64,000 nucleotides of DNA from Candidatus Rokuibacteriota bacterium (GTDB lineage Bacteria > Methylomirabilota > Methylomirabilia > Rokubacteriales > CSP1-6): positions 1 through 64,000 of the forward strand of contig QHSI01000098.1 in the NCBI GenBank assembly GCA_003221515.1. Reading direction: 5' to 3'. Positions within the stretch are counted from its first letter, which is position 1, and each line of letters begins with the position of its first letter. The notes beneath the pieces were generated by a model, which did not search any database, was not told where the DNA came from, and saw only the letters and a program-made list of their open reading frames with translations. Positions 15,719 to 30,634 of this stretch are shown here, one piece after another. A program made the translations under genes and the position numbers.

Positions 15719-17131
15719 ATGGCGTCCGACGTTCGCGTTCGCTTCGCGCCGAGCCCCACGGGCCACCTCCATGTCGGGGGGGCGCGCACCGCGCTGTTCA
15801 ACTGGCTCTTCGCCCGTCACCACCGCGGCGCCTTCATCCTGCGCATCGAGGACACCGACCGCTCGCGCTCGACCGACGAGAACATCGGCGCGATCGTCGA
15901 GGCCCTCCAGTGGCTCGGCCTGGACTGGGACGAGGGCCCGCCGGCGCCCGGCTACCGGCAGACCGAGCGGTTCGAGAGCTATCGCGACCACGCCGCGCGG
16001 CTCGTGGCGACGGGGCGCGCGTACCTCTGCGATTGCTCGCCCGAGCTCCTCGACCGCGAGCGGCAGGCGGCGCAGCAAACAGGCGCGACCTTCCGGTACT
16101 CCGGGCGCTGCCGCGACCGCGGCCTGAGCGCGGGAGCCCTGCGCCTGCGCATACCCACCGAGGGCGCCACCGTGGTGAACGACCTCATCCACGGCGCGGT
16201 CACGTTCGAGCACAGCCAGCTGGACGACTGGATCCTCGTCCGCACCGACGGCACGCCGACGTACAACTTCTGCGTCGTCGTCGACGACGTGACCATGCGC
16301 ATCACGCACGTGATCCGCGGCAACGATCACCTGTCGAACACGCCCAAGCAGATCTTGTGCTACGAAGCGCTCGAGTACGCCGTGCCCGAGTTCGCCCACG
16401 TCTCGATGATCCTGGGCCCCGATCGCAGCCGGCTCTCGAAGCGCCACGGTGCCACGTCGGTGCAGGCGTACCGCGACGCCGGGATCCCCGCCGACGCGAT
16501 GGTGAACTATCTGGTCCGGCTGGGCTGGTCGCACGGCGACCAGGAGGTCTTCTCTCGCGCCCAGCTCGTCGAGCTGTTCGACATCAAGGACGTCGCCTCG
16601 TCCGGCGCCGTCTTCGACACGACCAAGCTCGAGTGGCTGTCGCAGCACTATCTCAAGACGATGGACGGCGGGCGGCTGGCCGAGCTGGTGGAGCCCTTCG
16701 TTCGGGCGGCCGGGCTCACGCCGCCGGCGGACCGCGCCCGGTTCAGGGGAATGCTCGACACGCTGCGGGAGCGCGCCAAGACGCTCGTCGAGCTCGTCGA
16801 GCAGGGAAGGTTCTACTTCGAGGCGCCGACGGCGTACGAGCCGAAGGCGGCGCCGAAGCTCCTGACGCCCGAGGGCGCCCGGCGTCTCGGGCTTCTGATC
16901 GAGCGGCTCGGGGGCACGGCCGAGTTCACGGCCCCGGCGATCGAGCGCGTCGTCCGCGCGCTCACCGAGGAGCTCGGGCTCAAGCTCGTCGACCTGGCGC
17001 AGCTGGCCCGCCTGGCGGTGACGGGCCGGACCGCGTCGCCGCCGATCTTCGACGTCCTGGCGCTGCTCGGCCGCGCCGAGGCGCTGGCGCGCCTGCGCCG
17101 CGCGCGCGCGCTGGCGGAGGGGGCGGCGTGA
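15719..17131 (+). CDS. gltX: Glutamate--tRNA ligase
   Basis: A 470-residue class I aminoacyl-tRNA synthetase. The HIGH-type motif is FAPSPTGHLHVGGARTALFN near residue 9 and the KMSKS-type motif is RSRLSKRHGATSVQ near 240. LRIEDTDRSRSTDENI and the anticodon-binding C-terminal helical domain are present. The Cys-rich zinc region is reduced (YLCDCSPELL only). Discriminating or non-discriminating (Glu/Gln) charging cannot be told by eye. The ATG starts 1 nt after the DUF362 stop; the stop overlaps the next gene by GTGA. Confidence 0.96.
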   Translation: MASDVRVRFAPSPTGHLHVGGARTALFNWLFARHHRGAFILRIEDTDRSRSTDENIGAIVEALQWLGLDWDEGPPAPGYRQTERFESYRDHAARLVATGRAYLCDCSPELLDRERQAAQQTGATFRYSGRCRDRGLSAGALRLRIPTEGATVVNDLIHGAVTFEHSQLDDWILVRTDGTPTYNFCVVVDDVTMRITHVIRGNDHLSNTPKQILCYEALEYAVPEFAHVSMILGPDRSRLSKRHGATSVQAYRDAGIPADAMVNYLVRLGWSHGDQEVFSRAQLVELFDIKDVASSGAVFDTTKLEWLSQHYLKTMDGGRLAELVEPFVRAAGLTPPADRARFRGMLDTLRERAKTLVELVEQGRFYFEAPTAYEPKAAPKLLTPEGARRLGLLIERLGGTAEFTAPAIERVVRALTEELGLKLVDLAQLARLAVTGRTASPPIFDVLALLGRAEALARLRRARALAEGAA

Positions 17132-17765
17132 GGCTCCTGCTGGCGCGCCACGGGCAATCCGTGTGGAACCAGGTGCGACGGTTCCAGGGCGAGAACGACG
17201 TCGGGCTCTCCGACCTCGGTCGCCGCCAGGCCGCGGCGCTCGGGCGTGCGGTGCGTGAGGGCTACCGCGTGAGGGCCGCGTACGTGAGCCCGATGCAACG
17301 CGCGTTCGACACGGCGACGATCGCGCTCGCCGGGACCGGGATCCGGCTCGTCCCGCTCCCGGAGCTCCGCGAGTTGTCATTGGGCGAGTGGGAAGGGTGC
17401 ACCGTCGAAGAGATCCGCGCGCGCGAGGGGAATCCCTATCTGGCCTGGGTGCGGTCGCCGCTGGACTGCCCGCCGCCTGGCGGCGAGCCGTTGCCGGACG
17501 TCTGCGCCCGCGTGCTCAGGGCGATCGGCCGGATCGGCGAGGATCATCCGAACGGCGACGACGTCCTCGTCGTGGCCCATGGTGGCGTGATCAGCGTCTA
17601 CCTCTGCCACCTGCTCGGCATCTCGTTCAACTCGCTCTGGCGGCTGCGCATCGACAACGGCTCGCTGACGGTCGCGCGCCCGCCGCGCCTCGTCTCGGTG
17701 AACGACACCGCCCACCTCCCCGGCTCGCCCACCACCTCCGCCTCTGCCGATATGGAGCGCGCGCG

Positions 17766-17769
<4 letters not shown>
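17128..17769 (+). CDS. Histidine phosphatase family protein (phosphoglycerate-mutase-like)
   Basis: This 213-residue protein has the RHG signature LLLARHGQSVWNQVRRFQGE with the phospho-accepting His at residue 8. It also has SPMQRAFDTA, the acid/base Glu in LRELSLGEWEG, and the second catalytic His in LVVAHGGVISVYLCHLLG. Members dephosphorylate many small molecules (cobalamin pathway intermediates, phosphoglycerate, others), and the sequence alone does not choose. It starts with GTG inside the gltX stop and overlaps the Na/Pi gene by GTGA, so the three genes are translationally coupled. Confidence 0.88.
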
Positions 17770-22969
<5,200 letters not shown>

Positions 22970-22973
<4 letters not shown>

Positions 22974-25519
22974 AGCGCTTATTCATCGTCGACGGACACT
23001 CACAGATCTTCCGGGCCTATCACGCGGTCGGCTACCTCTCCACGTCCAAAGGCATCCCGACCCAGGCGGTGCTGGTCCTCAGCACGATGCTGTGGAAGCT
23101 CATCCGGGAGGAGCAGCCCGACTACCTGGCGATCGCCCTGGACCCGCCCGGCCCCACCTTCCGGGACCAGTTGTCCGCCGAGTACAAGGCCACGCGTTCC
23201 GCGATGCCCGACGATCTGGCGCGCCAGCTGCCCTACGTGCGGCGGCTCTTCGACGCGCTGCGGACGCCGGTCCTCGAAGTCGCGGGGTTCGAGGCCGACG
23301 ACGTGCTGGCGACGCTGGTCGACCAGGCGCTCGCGTTGCCCGAGCTCGAGGTCGTGGTCGTGAGCGGCGACAAGGATCTGCTCCAGCTCGTCGGGCCTCG
23401 CGTCCGCGTGCTGAGCGTCTCCGGACGCACCGGCGAGCCGATCCTCTACGACGAGGCGAAGGTGCGCGAGCGCTGGGGGGTGGAGCCCGGACAGATCGCC
23501 GACGTGCTCGCGCTCATGGGTGACACCATCGACAACATCAAGGGCGTCCACGGCGTCGGCGAGAAGACCGCGGTGAAGCTGATCGGCCAGTACGGCTCCG
23601 TCGATCGCCTCTACGAGAACCTGCCGCTCATCGCCGGCAAGCTCCGCGAGACCCTCGCCGCCGGCCGAAAGGACGCGCTGCTCTCGCGCGAGCTGGCGCT
23701 CCTGAATCGGAAGGTGCCGGTCGCGATCGACCTCGACACGTTCCGCCGGGTCGAGCCCGACTGGGCCAAGCTGCGTGCCCTCTGGATGGAGCTGGAGTTC
23801 TCGCGCCTGCTCAAGGAGCTGCCGCCGGCGCCGACCGCGAGCCCCGAGCCCACGACCATTCTCGACGGCGCGGCGGCCGGCGCGTGGCTCGAGCGGGTGC
23901 CGGCGGGCGCGCCGCTGGCGGTGGACTGGGCCGGCGAGGCGCGGACGCCCGAGTCGCGCATTTCCGGTCTCGCCCTCTTCCATCCCGACGCCGGCCCGAC
24001 CGCGGTCGGGCCGGACGCGACGCCCGCGACGCTCGGCGCGCACGAGCTGATCGTCCACGACGCCAAGCCCCTCCTCGAGTTCTGGCTCGGGCGGGGCGTC
24101 GAATTGCCGCCCGTCCACGACACGGCCGTTGCCGCGTACCTCATCAACTCCGCGCGGGCCAGCTACCGGCTCGAGCAGGTCTGCATGGAAGCGCTCGGCG
24201 ACGGCCCGCCCGCCGCCGATCCCGTGCACCCGCAGGGCGCGCGCGCTCGGTTCCTCTGGCGGTACTGGGAGCACGCCGCCGCCGAGCTTCGCGCCCGCGA
24301 GCTGTGGCCGGTTTACGAGACGATCGAGCGGCCGTTGATCCCGGTGCTGGCGCTCATGGAGCGCCACGGCATCCGTGTGGATCCCGCGCGTCTCGAGGCG
24401 TTCGCCAAGGAGCTCGAGCGCGACCTCGACAACCTCACCCGTGAGATCTACCGGCTGGCCGGCGAGGAGTTCACGATCGCCTCGCCCAAGCAGCTGGCCC
24501 AGATCCTGTTCGAGAAGCTCAAGCTCCCGCCCCTCCGAAGAACGAAGACCGGCTACTCGACCGACGCCGACGTCCTGACCGAACTGGGACTCCGCCACGA
24601 GCTGCCGGCCAAGATCCTCGAGCATCGCTCGATCGCGAAGCTCAAGGGGACGTACGCCGACACGCTGCCCGGGCTGATCAATCCGCGGACGGGCCGGATC
24701 CACACGACGTTCAACCAGCTGGTCGCGGCGACCGGGCGCCTGAGCTCGCAGGACCCGAACCTCATGAACATCCCGATCCGCACCGAGCTCGGCCGCCGGA
24801 TCCGGGCGGCGTTCATTCCGGAGGAGGGCTGGCGCTTCGTCGCCGCCGACTACTCGCAGATCGAGCTGCGGATCCTGGCGCATCTGTCCGAGGAGCCGGC
24901 GCTCATCGAGTCGTTCGGGCGCGGCGAGGACATCCACACGCGCACGGCGTCGGAGGTCTTCCACGTCGGGGCCGGGGACGTCACCTCCCTCCAGCGCACG
25001 ATCGCCAAGAGCGCGAACTACGCGATCCTCTACGGCGTCTCCGCGTTCGGCCTCTCACAAGCGACGAAGATCGATCAGAAGGAAGCGAAGCGGTACATCG
25101 ACGACTACTTCGCCAGCCATCCGCGGGTGCGCGCCTACATCGACCGCACGCTCGCCGAGGGGCGCCAGCACGGACACGTCAGCACGATGCTCGGTCGGCG
25201 CCGCTACCTGCCGGATCTCACGAGCCCCAATCCGATCGCCCGCAACGCCGCCGAGCGCATGGCGATGAACGCCCCGGTGCAGGGGACGGCCAGCGACATG
25301 ATCAAGATCGCGATGGTGCGCGTGCAGGCGGCGCTGGCGGGGCGCGGGCTGCGCGCCCGGATGCTGCTGCAGGTGCACGACGAGCTGCTCTTCGAGGCGC
25401 CGCCCGACGAGGTCGCGACGATCGAGGAGCTCGCGCGCGAGATCATGGCCGCTGCGCTGCCGCTCAAGGTCCCCGTCGTGGTCGACGTGAAGACGGGCGC
25501 CGACTGGGCGGAGGTGTGA
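22970..25519 (+). CDS. polA: DNA polymerase I
   Basis: An 849-residue family A polymerase. The N-terminal 5'-3' exonuclease (MKRLFIVDGHSQIFRAYHAV, GFEADDVLATL, VVSGDKDLLQL, HGVGEKTAVKL) spans about residues 1-280. The 3'-5' exonuclease region (about 290-460) looks inactive because the DxE motif reads LAVDWAGE. Polymerase motifs are DYSQIELRILAHLSEE (A), AKSANYAILYGVSAFG (B) and LLQVHDELLFEA (C). The residue equivalent to E. coli Phe762 is Tyr (ANYAILYG), which in studied enzymes reduces discrimination against dideoxynucleotides. The ATG overlaps the glnE stop. coaE follows after 43 nt, a frequent pairing. Confidence 0.97.
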
Positions 25520-25562
25520 GCCGCGCCGCTTCGCGAGCGGCCGCCGCAGGCGGGGCGAGCCT

Positions 25563-26198
25563 ATGAGTGCGCGGAAGTTCCTGGTCGTCGGGCTCACCGG
25601 CGGCATCGCGACCGGCAAGAGCACGGTATCGGACGTCCTTCGCCGGCTCGGCGCCGAGATCATCGACGCCGACCGCCTCGCCCGCGACGTGGTCGAGCCG
25701 GGGCAGCCGGCCTTCGCGACCATCGTGGAAGAGTTCGGCCCGGGCGTCCTGAACGCCGACGGCACGCTCGACCGCAAGAAGCTCGGCGCGATCGTTTTCG
25801 CCGCGCCCGAGCGGCGCAAGCGGCTGGAGGCGATCACCCATCCGGCGATCCGGGATCGATTCCTGGCCCGCCTCGAAGAGCTGGCGGCGCAGGGGTTCAG
25901 GGGCCTGGTCTTCTTCGATGCGCCGGTCATGATCGAGAGCGGCACCTACAAGAACATGGAACGCCTGGTCGTCGTCGCCACCGACGAGGCCACGCAGGCG
26001 GAGCGGCTCCGCGCGCGCGACGGCGCCGACGAGGCCGAGAACCGGCGGCGCATCGCGAGCCAGATGCCGGTCGCCGAGAAGGCCAAGCTCGCCGACTACG
26101 TGATCGACAACTCCGGCGACCGCGAGGCCACCGTGGAGCAGGTGCGCCGGGTCTTCGCGGCGCTCATGGCCGAGCTCAAGGCCCGCGCCGCGGAGTAG
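25563..26198 (+). CDS. coaE: Dephospho-CoA kinase
   Basis: This 211-residue P-loop kinase phosphorylates dephospho-CoA, the last step of CoA synthesis. The P-loop is VGLTGGIATGKSTVSDVL, followed by GAEIIDADRLARDVVEPG and ITHPAIRDRF. DAPVMIESGTYKNM carries the substrate-site segment, and RIASQMPVAEKAKLADYVIDN is the usual C-terminal signature. It lies 43 nt after polA; the spacer holds a small GC hairpin (CCGCT-TCGCG-AGCGG). The next gene converges on it with a 9-nt gap. Confidence 0.96.
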   Translation: MSARKFLVVGLTGGIATGKSTVSDVLRRLGAEIIDADRLARDVVEPGQPAFATIVEEFGPGVLNADGTLDRKKLGAIVFAAPERRKRLEAITHPAIRDRFLARLEELAAQGFRGLVFFDAPVMIESGTYKNMERLVVVATDEATQAERLRARDGADEAENRRRIASQMPVAEKAKLADYVIDNSGDREATVEQVRRVFAALMAELKARAAE

Positions 26199-26207
26199 CG
26201 CCGGCCC

Positions 26208-26735
26208 TCAGAGGCGGCCGAGCGGGCGGGAGATCAGCTGCTTCACGGGACGAAACTCGACGATGCCGATCTCGACCAGTCGGCACGCGATGGGCAGCGC
26301 CACGCGGCGCGCGACCTCGAGGGCCCGGGTGAACTGTTCGGCCGTGACGTCCGTGGCCAGCGTGCAGTGGGGCACCCACCCACCCGGCCGATAGTGCTCC
26401 CACGGCGCCGCCCCGACGCGGCTGAACCGAGCGTGAAGGCCCGCCTGCAGCTCCAGCAGCTCCGAGGTCACCGTGGGGGCGAGGAAGACCGCGACGTGCG
26501 GGAAAAACCCCACGCTGGCCAGCGTGGTGGGCAGCGGCGCCACTTCCGCGGCGAAGCGCGTCAGCTCGGCCTCGGCGGCGTCGCGGTCGAGGCTGTCCCA
26601 GATGCCGACCGAGACGTGCGGCCGGGCCCCAGAGCGGGCCATGTGCACGATGCCCTCGTCCTCCAGGTCGTGCCACAGCCGGCGCACGACGGCTGCGGCG
26701 TGATCGTCGAGGCCGAGCTCGAGGGCGTATGGCAT
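26208..26735 (-). CDS. 2'-5' RNA ligase / 2H phosphoesterase family protein
   Basis: A 175-residue protein with the two HxS/T motifs of the 2H phosphoesterase superfamily: RPHVSVGIWD near residue 40 and VPHCTLATDV near 127. Such proteins open or form cyclic phosphodiesters on RNA ends or nucleotides. It is a second 2H protein in the window, distinct from the ThpR at 44.5 kb. Its start faces rsmA with only 11 nt between the two start codons, so any promoters must overlap the genes. Substrate is unknown. Confidence 0.78.
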   Translation of the reverse strand: MPYALELGLDDHAAAVVRRLWHDLEDEGIVHMARSGARPHVSVGIWDSLDRDAAEAELTRFAAEVAPLPTTLASVGFFPHVAVFLAPTVTSELLELQAGLHARFSRVGAAPWEHYRPGGWVPHCTLATDVTAEQFTRALEVARRVALPIACRLVEIGIVEFRPVKQLISRPLGRL

Positions 26736-26746
26736 CGGCGTGGATC

Positions 26747-27538
26747 ATGACCAAGCGTCGTGCGCTCGGCCAGCACTTTCTCCGAGACCCGACGATCGCC
26801 CACGCGATCGTCGACCTCGTGGCGCCCACTGCGCGTGATCTGGTCGTCGAGATCGGACCGGGCGAGGGCGCGCTGACCACCGCGCTGGCCGGTCGGGCCG
26901 GCCGGGTGATCGCGCTCGAGATCGATCGGGCGCTCGCGGAGGGGCTCCGGGCGAAGCTGCCGACCGTCGAGGTGCTCGATGCCGACGCGCGGACGTGGAA
27001 CTACGCATCACTCGCGGCGCCGGCGGGCGGCGGCCGCGTGCTGGCCGTCGGCAACCTGCCGTACAGCGTGGGCAAAGCCATCCTCGTGGCGCTGATCGAC
27101 GCCCGCACCGCGATCGACGAGATGGCGCTGATGCTCCAGCGTGAGGTGGCCGAGCGGCTGGCCGCGCCCGCCGGCGGCAAGGCGTACGGGAGCCTCTCGG
27201 TGTTCGCGCAGCTTTACTGCGACGTGCGGGTCGCGCTCCGCGTGCCGCCCGGCGCCTTCCGTCCGCCGCCGCAGGTGGACTCGGCGGTGCTCCACCTCCG
27301 CGTCTTACGCGAGCCGCGCGTCCCGCTGGCCGACGCCGGGCGATTTCAAACGGTCGTCCGCGCCGCGTTCGCACAGCGGCGCAAGACCCTTGCGAACGCG
27401 CTCGCCGGGGGCCTCGGGCTCCCGCTTGAGGTCGTCCGGCGCGCGGCTACCACCGCTGGTGTGGACCCGGGCCGGCGGGCCGAAACCCTCACGATCGGCG
27501 AATTTGCGGACCTGGTTCGACAGCTCTCGCTATCATGA
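26747..27538 (+). CDS. rsmA: 16S rRNA (adenine1518-N6/adenine1519-N6)-dimethyltransferase
   Basis: This 263-residue methyltransferase dimethylates two adjacent adenines near the 3' end of 16S rRNA. It starts MTKRRALGQHFLRDPTIAHA, with the SAM motif VVEIGPGEGALTTALAG and the catalytic motif VGNLPYSVGK. AFAQRRKTLANALAG is the usual C-terminal mark. The track start is 26729, six codons earlier; I prefer 26747 because the family N-terminus begins there and the earlier ATG would overlap the divergent gene. The stop overlaps the M23 peptidase start (ATGA). Confidence 0.95.
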   Translation: MTKRRALGQHFLRDPTIAHAIVDLVAPTARDLVVEIGPGEGALTTALAGRAGRVIALEIDRALAEGLRAKLPTVEVLDADARTWNYASLAAPAGGGRVLAVGNLPYSVGKAILVALIDARTAIDEMALMLQREVAERLAAPAGGKAYGSLSVFAQLYCDVRVALRVPPGAFRPPPQVDSAVLHLRVLREPRVPLADAGRFQTVVRAAFAQRRKTLANALAGGLGLPLEVVRRAATTAGVDPGRRAETLTIGEFADLVRQLSLS

Positions 27539-28785
27539 AATCGATGCAGGGACGCATGGTTGCGGCGACGGCGCTGCTCGCGGCCAGCCTTACGGGGCTC
27601 GCCGTGTCGACCCATCGTTATGTTTGGCCGGGCGCCGCTCCGGCGCCGCGCTGGATTCCGGCGCCGCCGCTCGCCGCGATGGTCCCACGCCCGGCGTTTC
27701 CGACCGAAACCCGCGAGATCGCCGTGAAGCCGGGCGATACGCTCCCGCGCGTGATCACGCGCGGCGGCCTCGAGCCGCGCATGGCCAACGACCTCGCTAC
27801 GCAGTTCGGGCGCAACGGCGCCGACCTCCGGAAGCTTCGTCCCGGCGCGACCGTCCGGATCGTGTGGAACTTCCGGAAGGAGCCGATCGAGGTCCGGTAC
27901 GAGGCGAGCCCGTGGCTCTCGTTCGCCGCCCGGCCGATGAACGGGGCCTGGCGGGTCGGCCGCGCGGAAACGGTGCCCGACTTGCGGGTCGAAACCGTGA
28001 GCGGTGTGGTGCAGCGTTCGCTCTTCGACGCGGTCGAACGCACGGGCGAGTCGGCGCGGCTGGTGCTGGAGCTGGTCGACATGTTCTCCTCGGACTTCGA
28101 CTTCACCGCCGACACGCGCGCCGGCGACCGCTTCCGCCTGCTGGTCGAGAAGCGCTACGCCGGTGACGCCTTCGTCGACTACGGCCGGATCCTGGTGGCC
28201 CAGTACGCGAGCGGCGGCCGGATACTGACCGGCGTCGGGTTCGAGCGCGCGTCGCGCTACGGGCACTACGACACGTCCGGCCAGTCGCTGCGCAAGAGCT
28301 TCCTCAGGTCGCCGCTCGAGTTCACGCGCATCACGTCCGGCTTCACGTACGCGCGCCCGCATCCGATCCTGGGCGGCGTCCGGCCCCACCTCGCGATCGA
28401 CTACGGGGCGCCCGTCGGTACGCCGGTCCGCGCCGTCGCCGACGGCGTGGTCGTGCACGCCGGCTGGAACGGCGGCAACGGCATCCAGGTGCACCTGCGG
28501 CATCGGTCCGGGTACGAGACCCAGTACAACCACCTCTCGCGGATCACGCCGGGGCTACATGCGGGGATGCGCGTACGGCAGAAGCAGATCATCGGCGCCG
28601 TCGGCGCCACCGGGCTCGCCACCGGGCCCCACCTCGACTACCGCGTGGCGAGGAACGGCACGTTCGTGAATCCGCTCGGCGAGAAGTTCATCCCCGGCGA
28701 GCCCATCCCCGCCGGCGAGCGGGCCGAGTTCAACGGCCAGGCCCACGATCTGATCGCGCGTCTCGAGACTCAAGCCCCCTTCTAG
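27535..28785 (+). CDS. M23 (LytM) family peptidoglycan endopeptidase
   Basis: A 416-residue envelope protein with an N-terminal membrane anchor or signal (residues 9-26). Next is a LysM/OapA-like segment (EIAVKPGDTLPRVITRGGL), and then an M23 domain from about residue 275. The first zinc ligands are in RPHLAIDYGAPVGTPV. The second motif reads TGPHLDYRV, where HxH is the textbook form, so Asp replaces the usual second His. I recall such LDYR variants in related proteobacterial proteins, so activity is possible but not certain. It likely cuts peptide cross-links during wall growth, or activates an amidase. It overlaps rsmA by ATGA. Confidence 0.85.
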   Translation: MKSMQGRMVAATALLAASLTGLAVSTHRYVWPGAAPAPRWIPAPPLAAMVPRPAFPTETREIAVKPGDTLPRVITRGGLEPRMANDLATQFGRNGADLRKLRPGATVRIVWNFRKEPIEVRYEASPWLSFAARPMNGAWRVGRAETVPDLRVETVSGVVQRSLFDAVERTGESARLVLELVDMFSSDFDFTADTRAGDRFRLLVEKRYAGDAFVDYGRILVAQYASGGRILTGVGFERASRYGHYDTSGQSLRKSFLRSPLEFTRITSGFTYARPHPILGGVRPHLAIDYGAPVGTPVRAVADGVVVHAGWNGGNGIQVHLRHRSGYETQYNHLSRITPGLHAGMRVRQKQIIGAVGATGLATGPHLDYRVARNGTFVNPLGEKFIPGEPIPAGERAEFNGQAHDLIARLETQAPF

Positions 28786-28799
28786 CGTCACCGTCCCGC

Positions 28800-28819
28800 C
28801 AGGGGGCGCCTTGCCCCTG
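28800..28819 (+). terminator. Weak hairpin after the M23 peptidase gene
   Basis: CAGGGG at 28800-28805 pairs with CCCCTG at 28814-28819 around an 8-nt loop, 15 nt after the stop codon. No U-rich tail follows, so intrinsic termination is uncertain. Confidence 0.3.
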
Positions 28820-28909
28820 ACATCTCGCCCATTTCCCCGCGTCGGCGGCCGCCCCCGAAACTTCGGCGGGCTCGGGCCCGATGGTACGATGACGACGCCG
28901 TCAGGAGCA

Positions 28910-28965
28910 GTGCGCGCTGCAGGCCGTCGCGGGGCTGGGCCCCGCCGGCCGAGGCGCCGCTTACA
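28910..28965 (+). repeat. Dispersed palindromic element, copy B (rnj leader)
   Basis: It has the same element as copies A and C (GCCGTCGCGGGGCTGGGCCC then CGCCGGCCGAGGCG), one G shorter in the centre. It ends 14 nt before the GTG start of rnj, just ahead of its ribosome binding site, so it would sit in the mRNA leader and could fold there. Confidence 0.85.
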
Positions 28966-28978
28966 TAAAAGGAGTTCC

Positions 28979-30634
28979 GTGGAACCCGTCGTCCGTCTGA
29001 TCCCTCTCGGTGGCCTTGGCGAGATCGGCCTCAACATGATGCTGGTCGAGTCCGGCGACGATCTGATCGCGATCGATTGCGGCCTCATGTTCCCGGACGA
29101 CGAGCTCCCCGGTATCGACCACGTCATCCCCGACTTCACCTACGCGCTCGAGCGCCGGACCGGTTTCCGCGCCGTGGTCCTGACCCACGGTCACGAGGAC
29201 CACATCGGTGCGCTACCCTACCTGCTGCGTGAGCTGCCCGTACCGGTCTACGGCACGCCGCTGACGCTGGCCCTGGTCGCCGAGCGGCTGCGCGAGCACG
29301 GCTTGCTCGAGACGGCCGACTTGCGGTCGATGCGTCCACGGGACCGGATCCAGGCGGGCGTGTTCGGCATCGAGCCCATCAGGGTGACCCACTCGATCGC
29401 CGACGGCATCGGGCTGGCGATCGACACGCCGGCCGGCACCATCGTCCACACCGGCGACTTCAAGCTCGACCCGAGCCCGCTCGACGGCGAGGCGCCCGAC
29501 TATCGGCGGTTCGCGGAGCTGGGCGAGCGCGGCGTGACCGTGCTCTGCTCGGACTCGACGAACGTGGACCGCCCCGGGCACACGCGGTCAGAAGTCGAGG
29601 TGGGCCAGGCGCTCGGCGGGCGGTTCGATGTCGCCACCGGGCGCATCATCGTCGCCACGTTCGCCTCGCATATCCATCGCATCCAGCAAGTGCTCACGCT
29701 GGCCGCGCGCACCGATCGGCGCGTCGCGCTGCTCGGCATGAGCATGCAGAAGAACGTGACGATCGCCGCGGACCTGGGCTACCTCCAGGTGCCTCCTTCC
29801 ATCGTGGTCCCGCTGGAGGAGCTCGCCTCGCTGCCGGCGCGCCAGCAGGTGATCCTGTCGACGGGGAGCCAGGGCGAGCCGCATTCCGCGCTGGCCCTCA
29901 TGGCCGCCGGCGAGCACAAGTACGTGAAGGTCGAGCGCGGCGACCTCGTGATCATCTCGGCCCGCGTGATCCCTGGCCACGAGCGCACCATCGGCCGCGT
30001 GGTCAACGCGCTCTACCGGCTGGGCGCCGAGGTCCTCTACGAGGACAACGCCTTCGTCCACGTCTCCGGCCACGCGAGCCAGGACGATCTGAAGCTGATG
30101 ATGAGCCTCACCCGGCCGCGCTACTTCGTGCCGGTGCACGGGGAGTACCGCCACCTGCTGGGCCATGCGCGCCTGGCCGAGAGCGTCGGGATCGCGCCCG
30201 AGCGCGTCTTCCTCATGGAGGACGGCATGGGCCTCGAGCTCTCGACGTCGGACGCGCGCGTGGTCGGCGGCTTCCCGGCCGGTCGCGTCCTGGTGGACGG
30301 CAAGTCGGTCGGCGACATCGGCGCGGTGGTGCTGCGCGATCGCCAGCTGCTCGCCGAGGACGGGTTGATCGCGGTGTCGGTCGCCTTCGACAAGAGCGGC
30401 GTGGTTGTCGCGGGCCCGGAGATCGCCTCGCGCGGCTTCGTGTACGTCAAAGAGAACGAGCTCTTGATGGAAGAGCTGAAGAAAGCCGTCCTCGCGGCGC
30501 TCGCCGAGCGCGATTCCGACGCCCCGTTCGATCGCGAGCTGGTCGGCGCCACGGTGCGGAGCGCGGTTCGCCACTTCGTCAACCAGCGATTCCGGCGTAA
30601 GCCCGTCGTGCTGCCGATCGTACTGGAGGTCTGA
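28979..30634 (+). CDS. rnj: Ribonuclease J
   Basis: A 551-residue beta-CASP metallo-beta-lactamase RNase involved in mRNA and rRNA processing. The metal-binding motif is VVLTHGHEDHIGALPYLL; other marks are IVHTGDFKLDPSPLDG, VLCSDSTNVDRPGHT, ILSTGSQGEPHSAL and VHVSGHASQDDLKLM. The track ORF starts at 28811, but I chose GTG 28979. AAAGGAG ends 4 nt before it, the family N-terminus (VVRLIPLGGLGEIGLNMM) follows, and the earlier part encodes the palindromic repeat. ftsK starts on the last base of its stop codon. Confidence 0.94.
   Translation: MEPVVRLIPLGGLGEIGLNMMLVESGDDLIAIDCGLMFPDDELPGIDHVIPDFTYALERRTGFRAVVLTHGHEDHIGALPYLLRELPVPVYGTPLTLALVAERLREHGLLETADLRSMRPRDRIQAGVFGIEPIRVTHSIADGIGLAIDTPAGTIVHTGDFKLDPSPLDGEAPDYRRFAELGERGVTVLCSDSTNVDRPGHTRSEVEVGQALGGRFDVATGRIIVATFASHIHRIQQVLTLAARTDRRVALLGMSMQKNVTIAADLGYLQVPPSIVVPLEELASLPARQQVILSTGSQGEPHSALALMAAGEHKYVKVERGDLVIISARVIPGHERTIGRVVNALYRLGAEVLYEDNAFVHVSGHASQDDLKLMMSLTRPRYFVPVHGEYRHLLGHARLAESVGIAPERVFLMEDGMGLELSTSDARVVGGFPAGRVLVDGKSVGDIGAVVLRDRQLLAEDGLIAVSVAFDKSGVVVAGPEIASRGFVYVKENELLMEELKKAVLAALAERDSDAPFDRELVGATVRSAVRHFVNQRFRRKPVVLPIVLEV

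Noticed and set aside
25520-25562. polA-coaE spacer as a diverged copy of the palindromic element
   Set aside because: The tail GGCGAGCCTATGAG is loosely similar to copy C, but the conserved centre is missing.
28811-28978. Longer RNase J N-terminus as in the ORF track
   Set aside because: The extra 56 codons cover a repeat element and low-complexity sequence, and a good ribosome binding site precedes GTG 28979.
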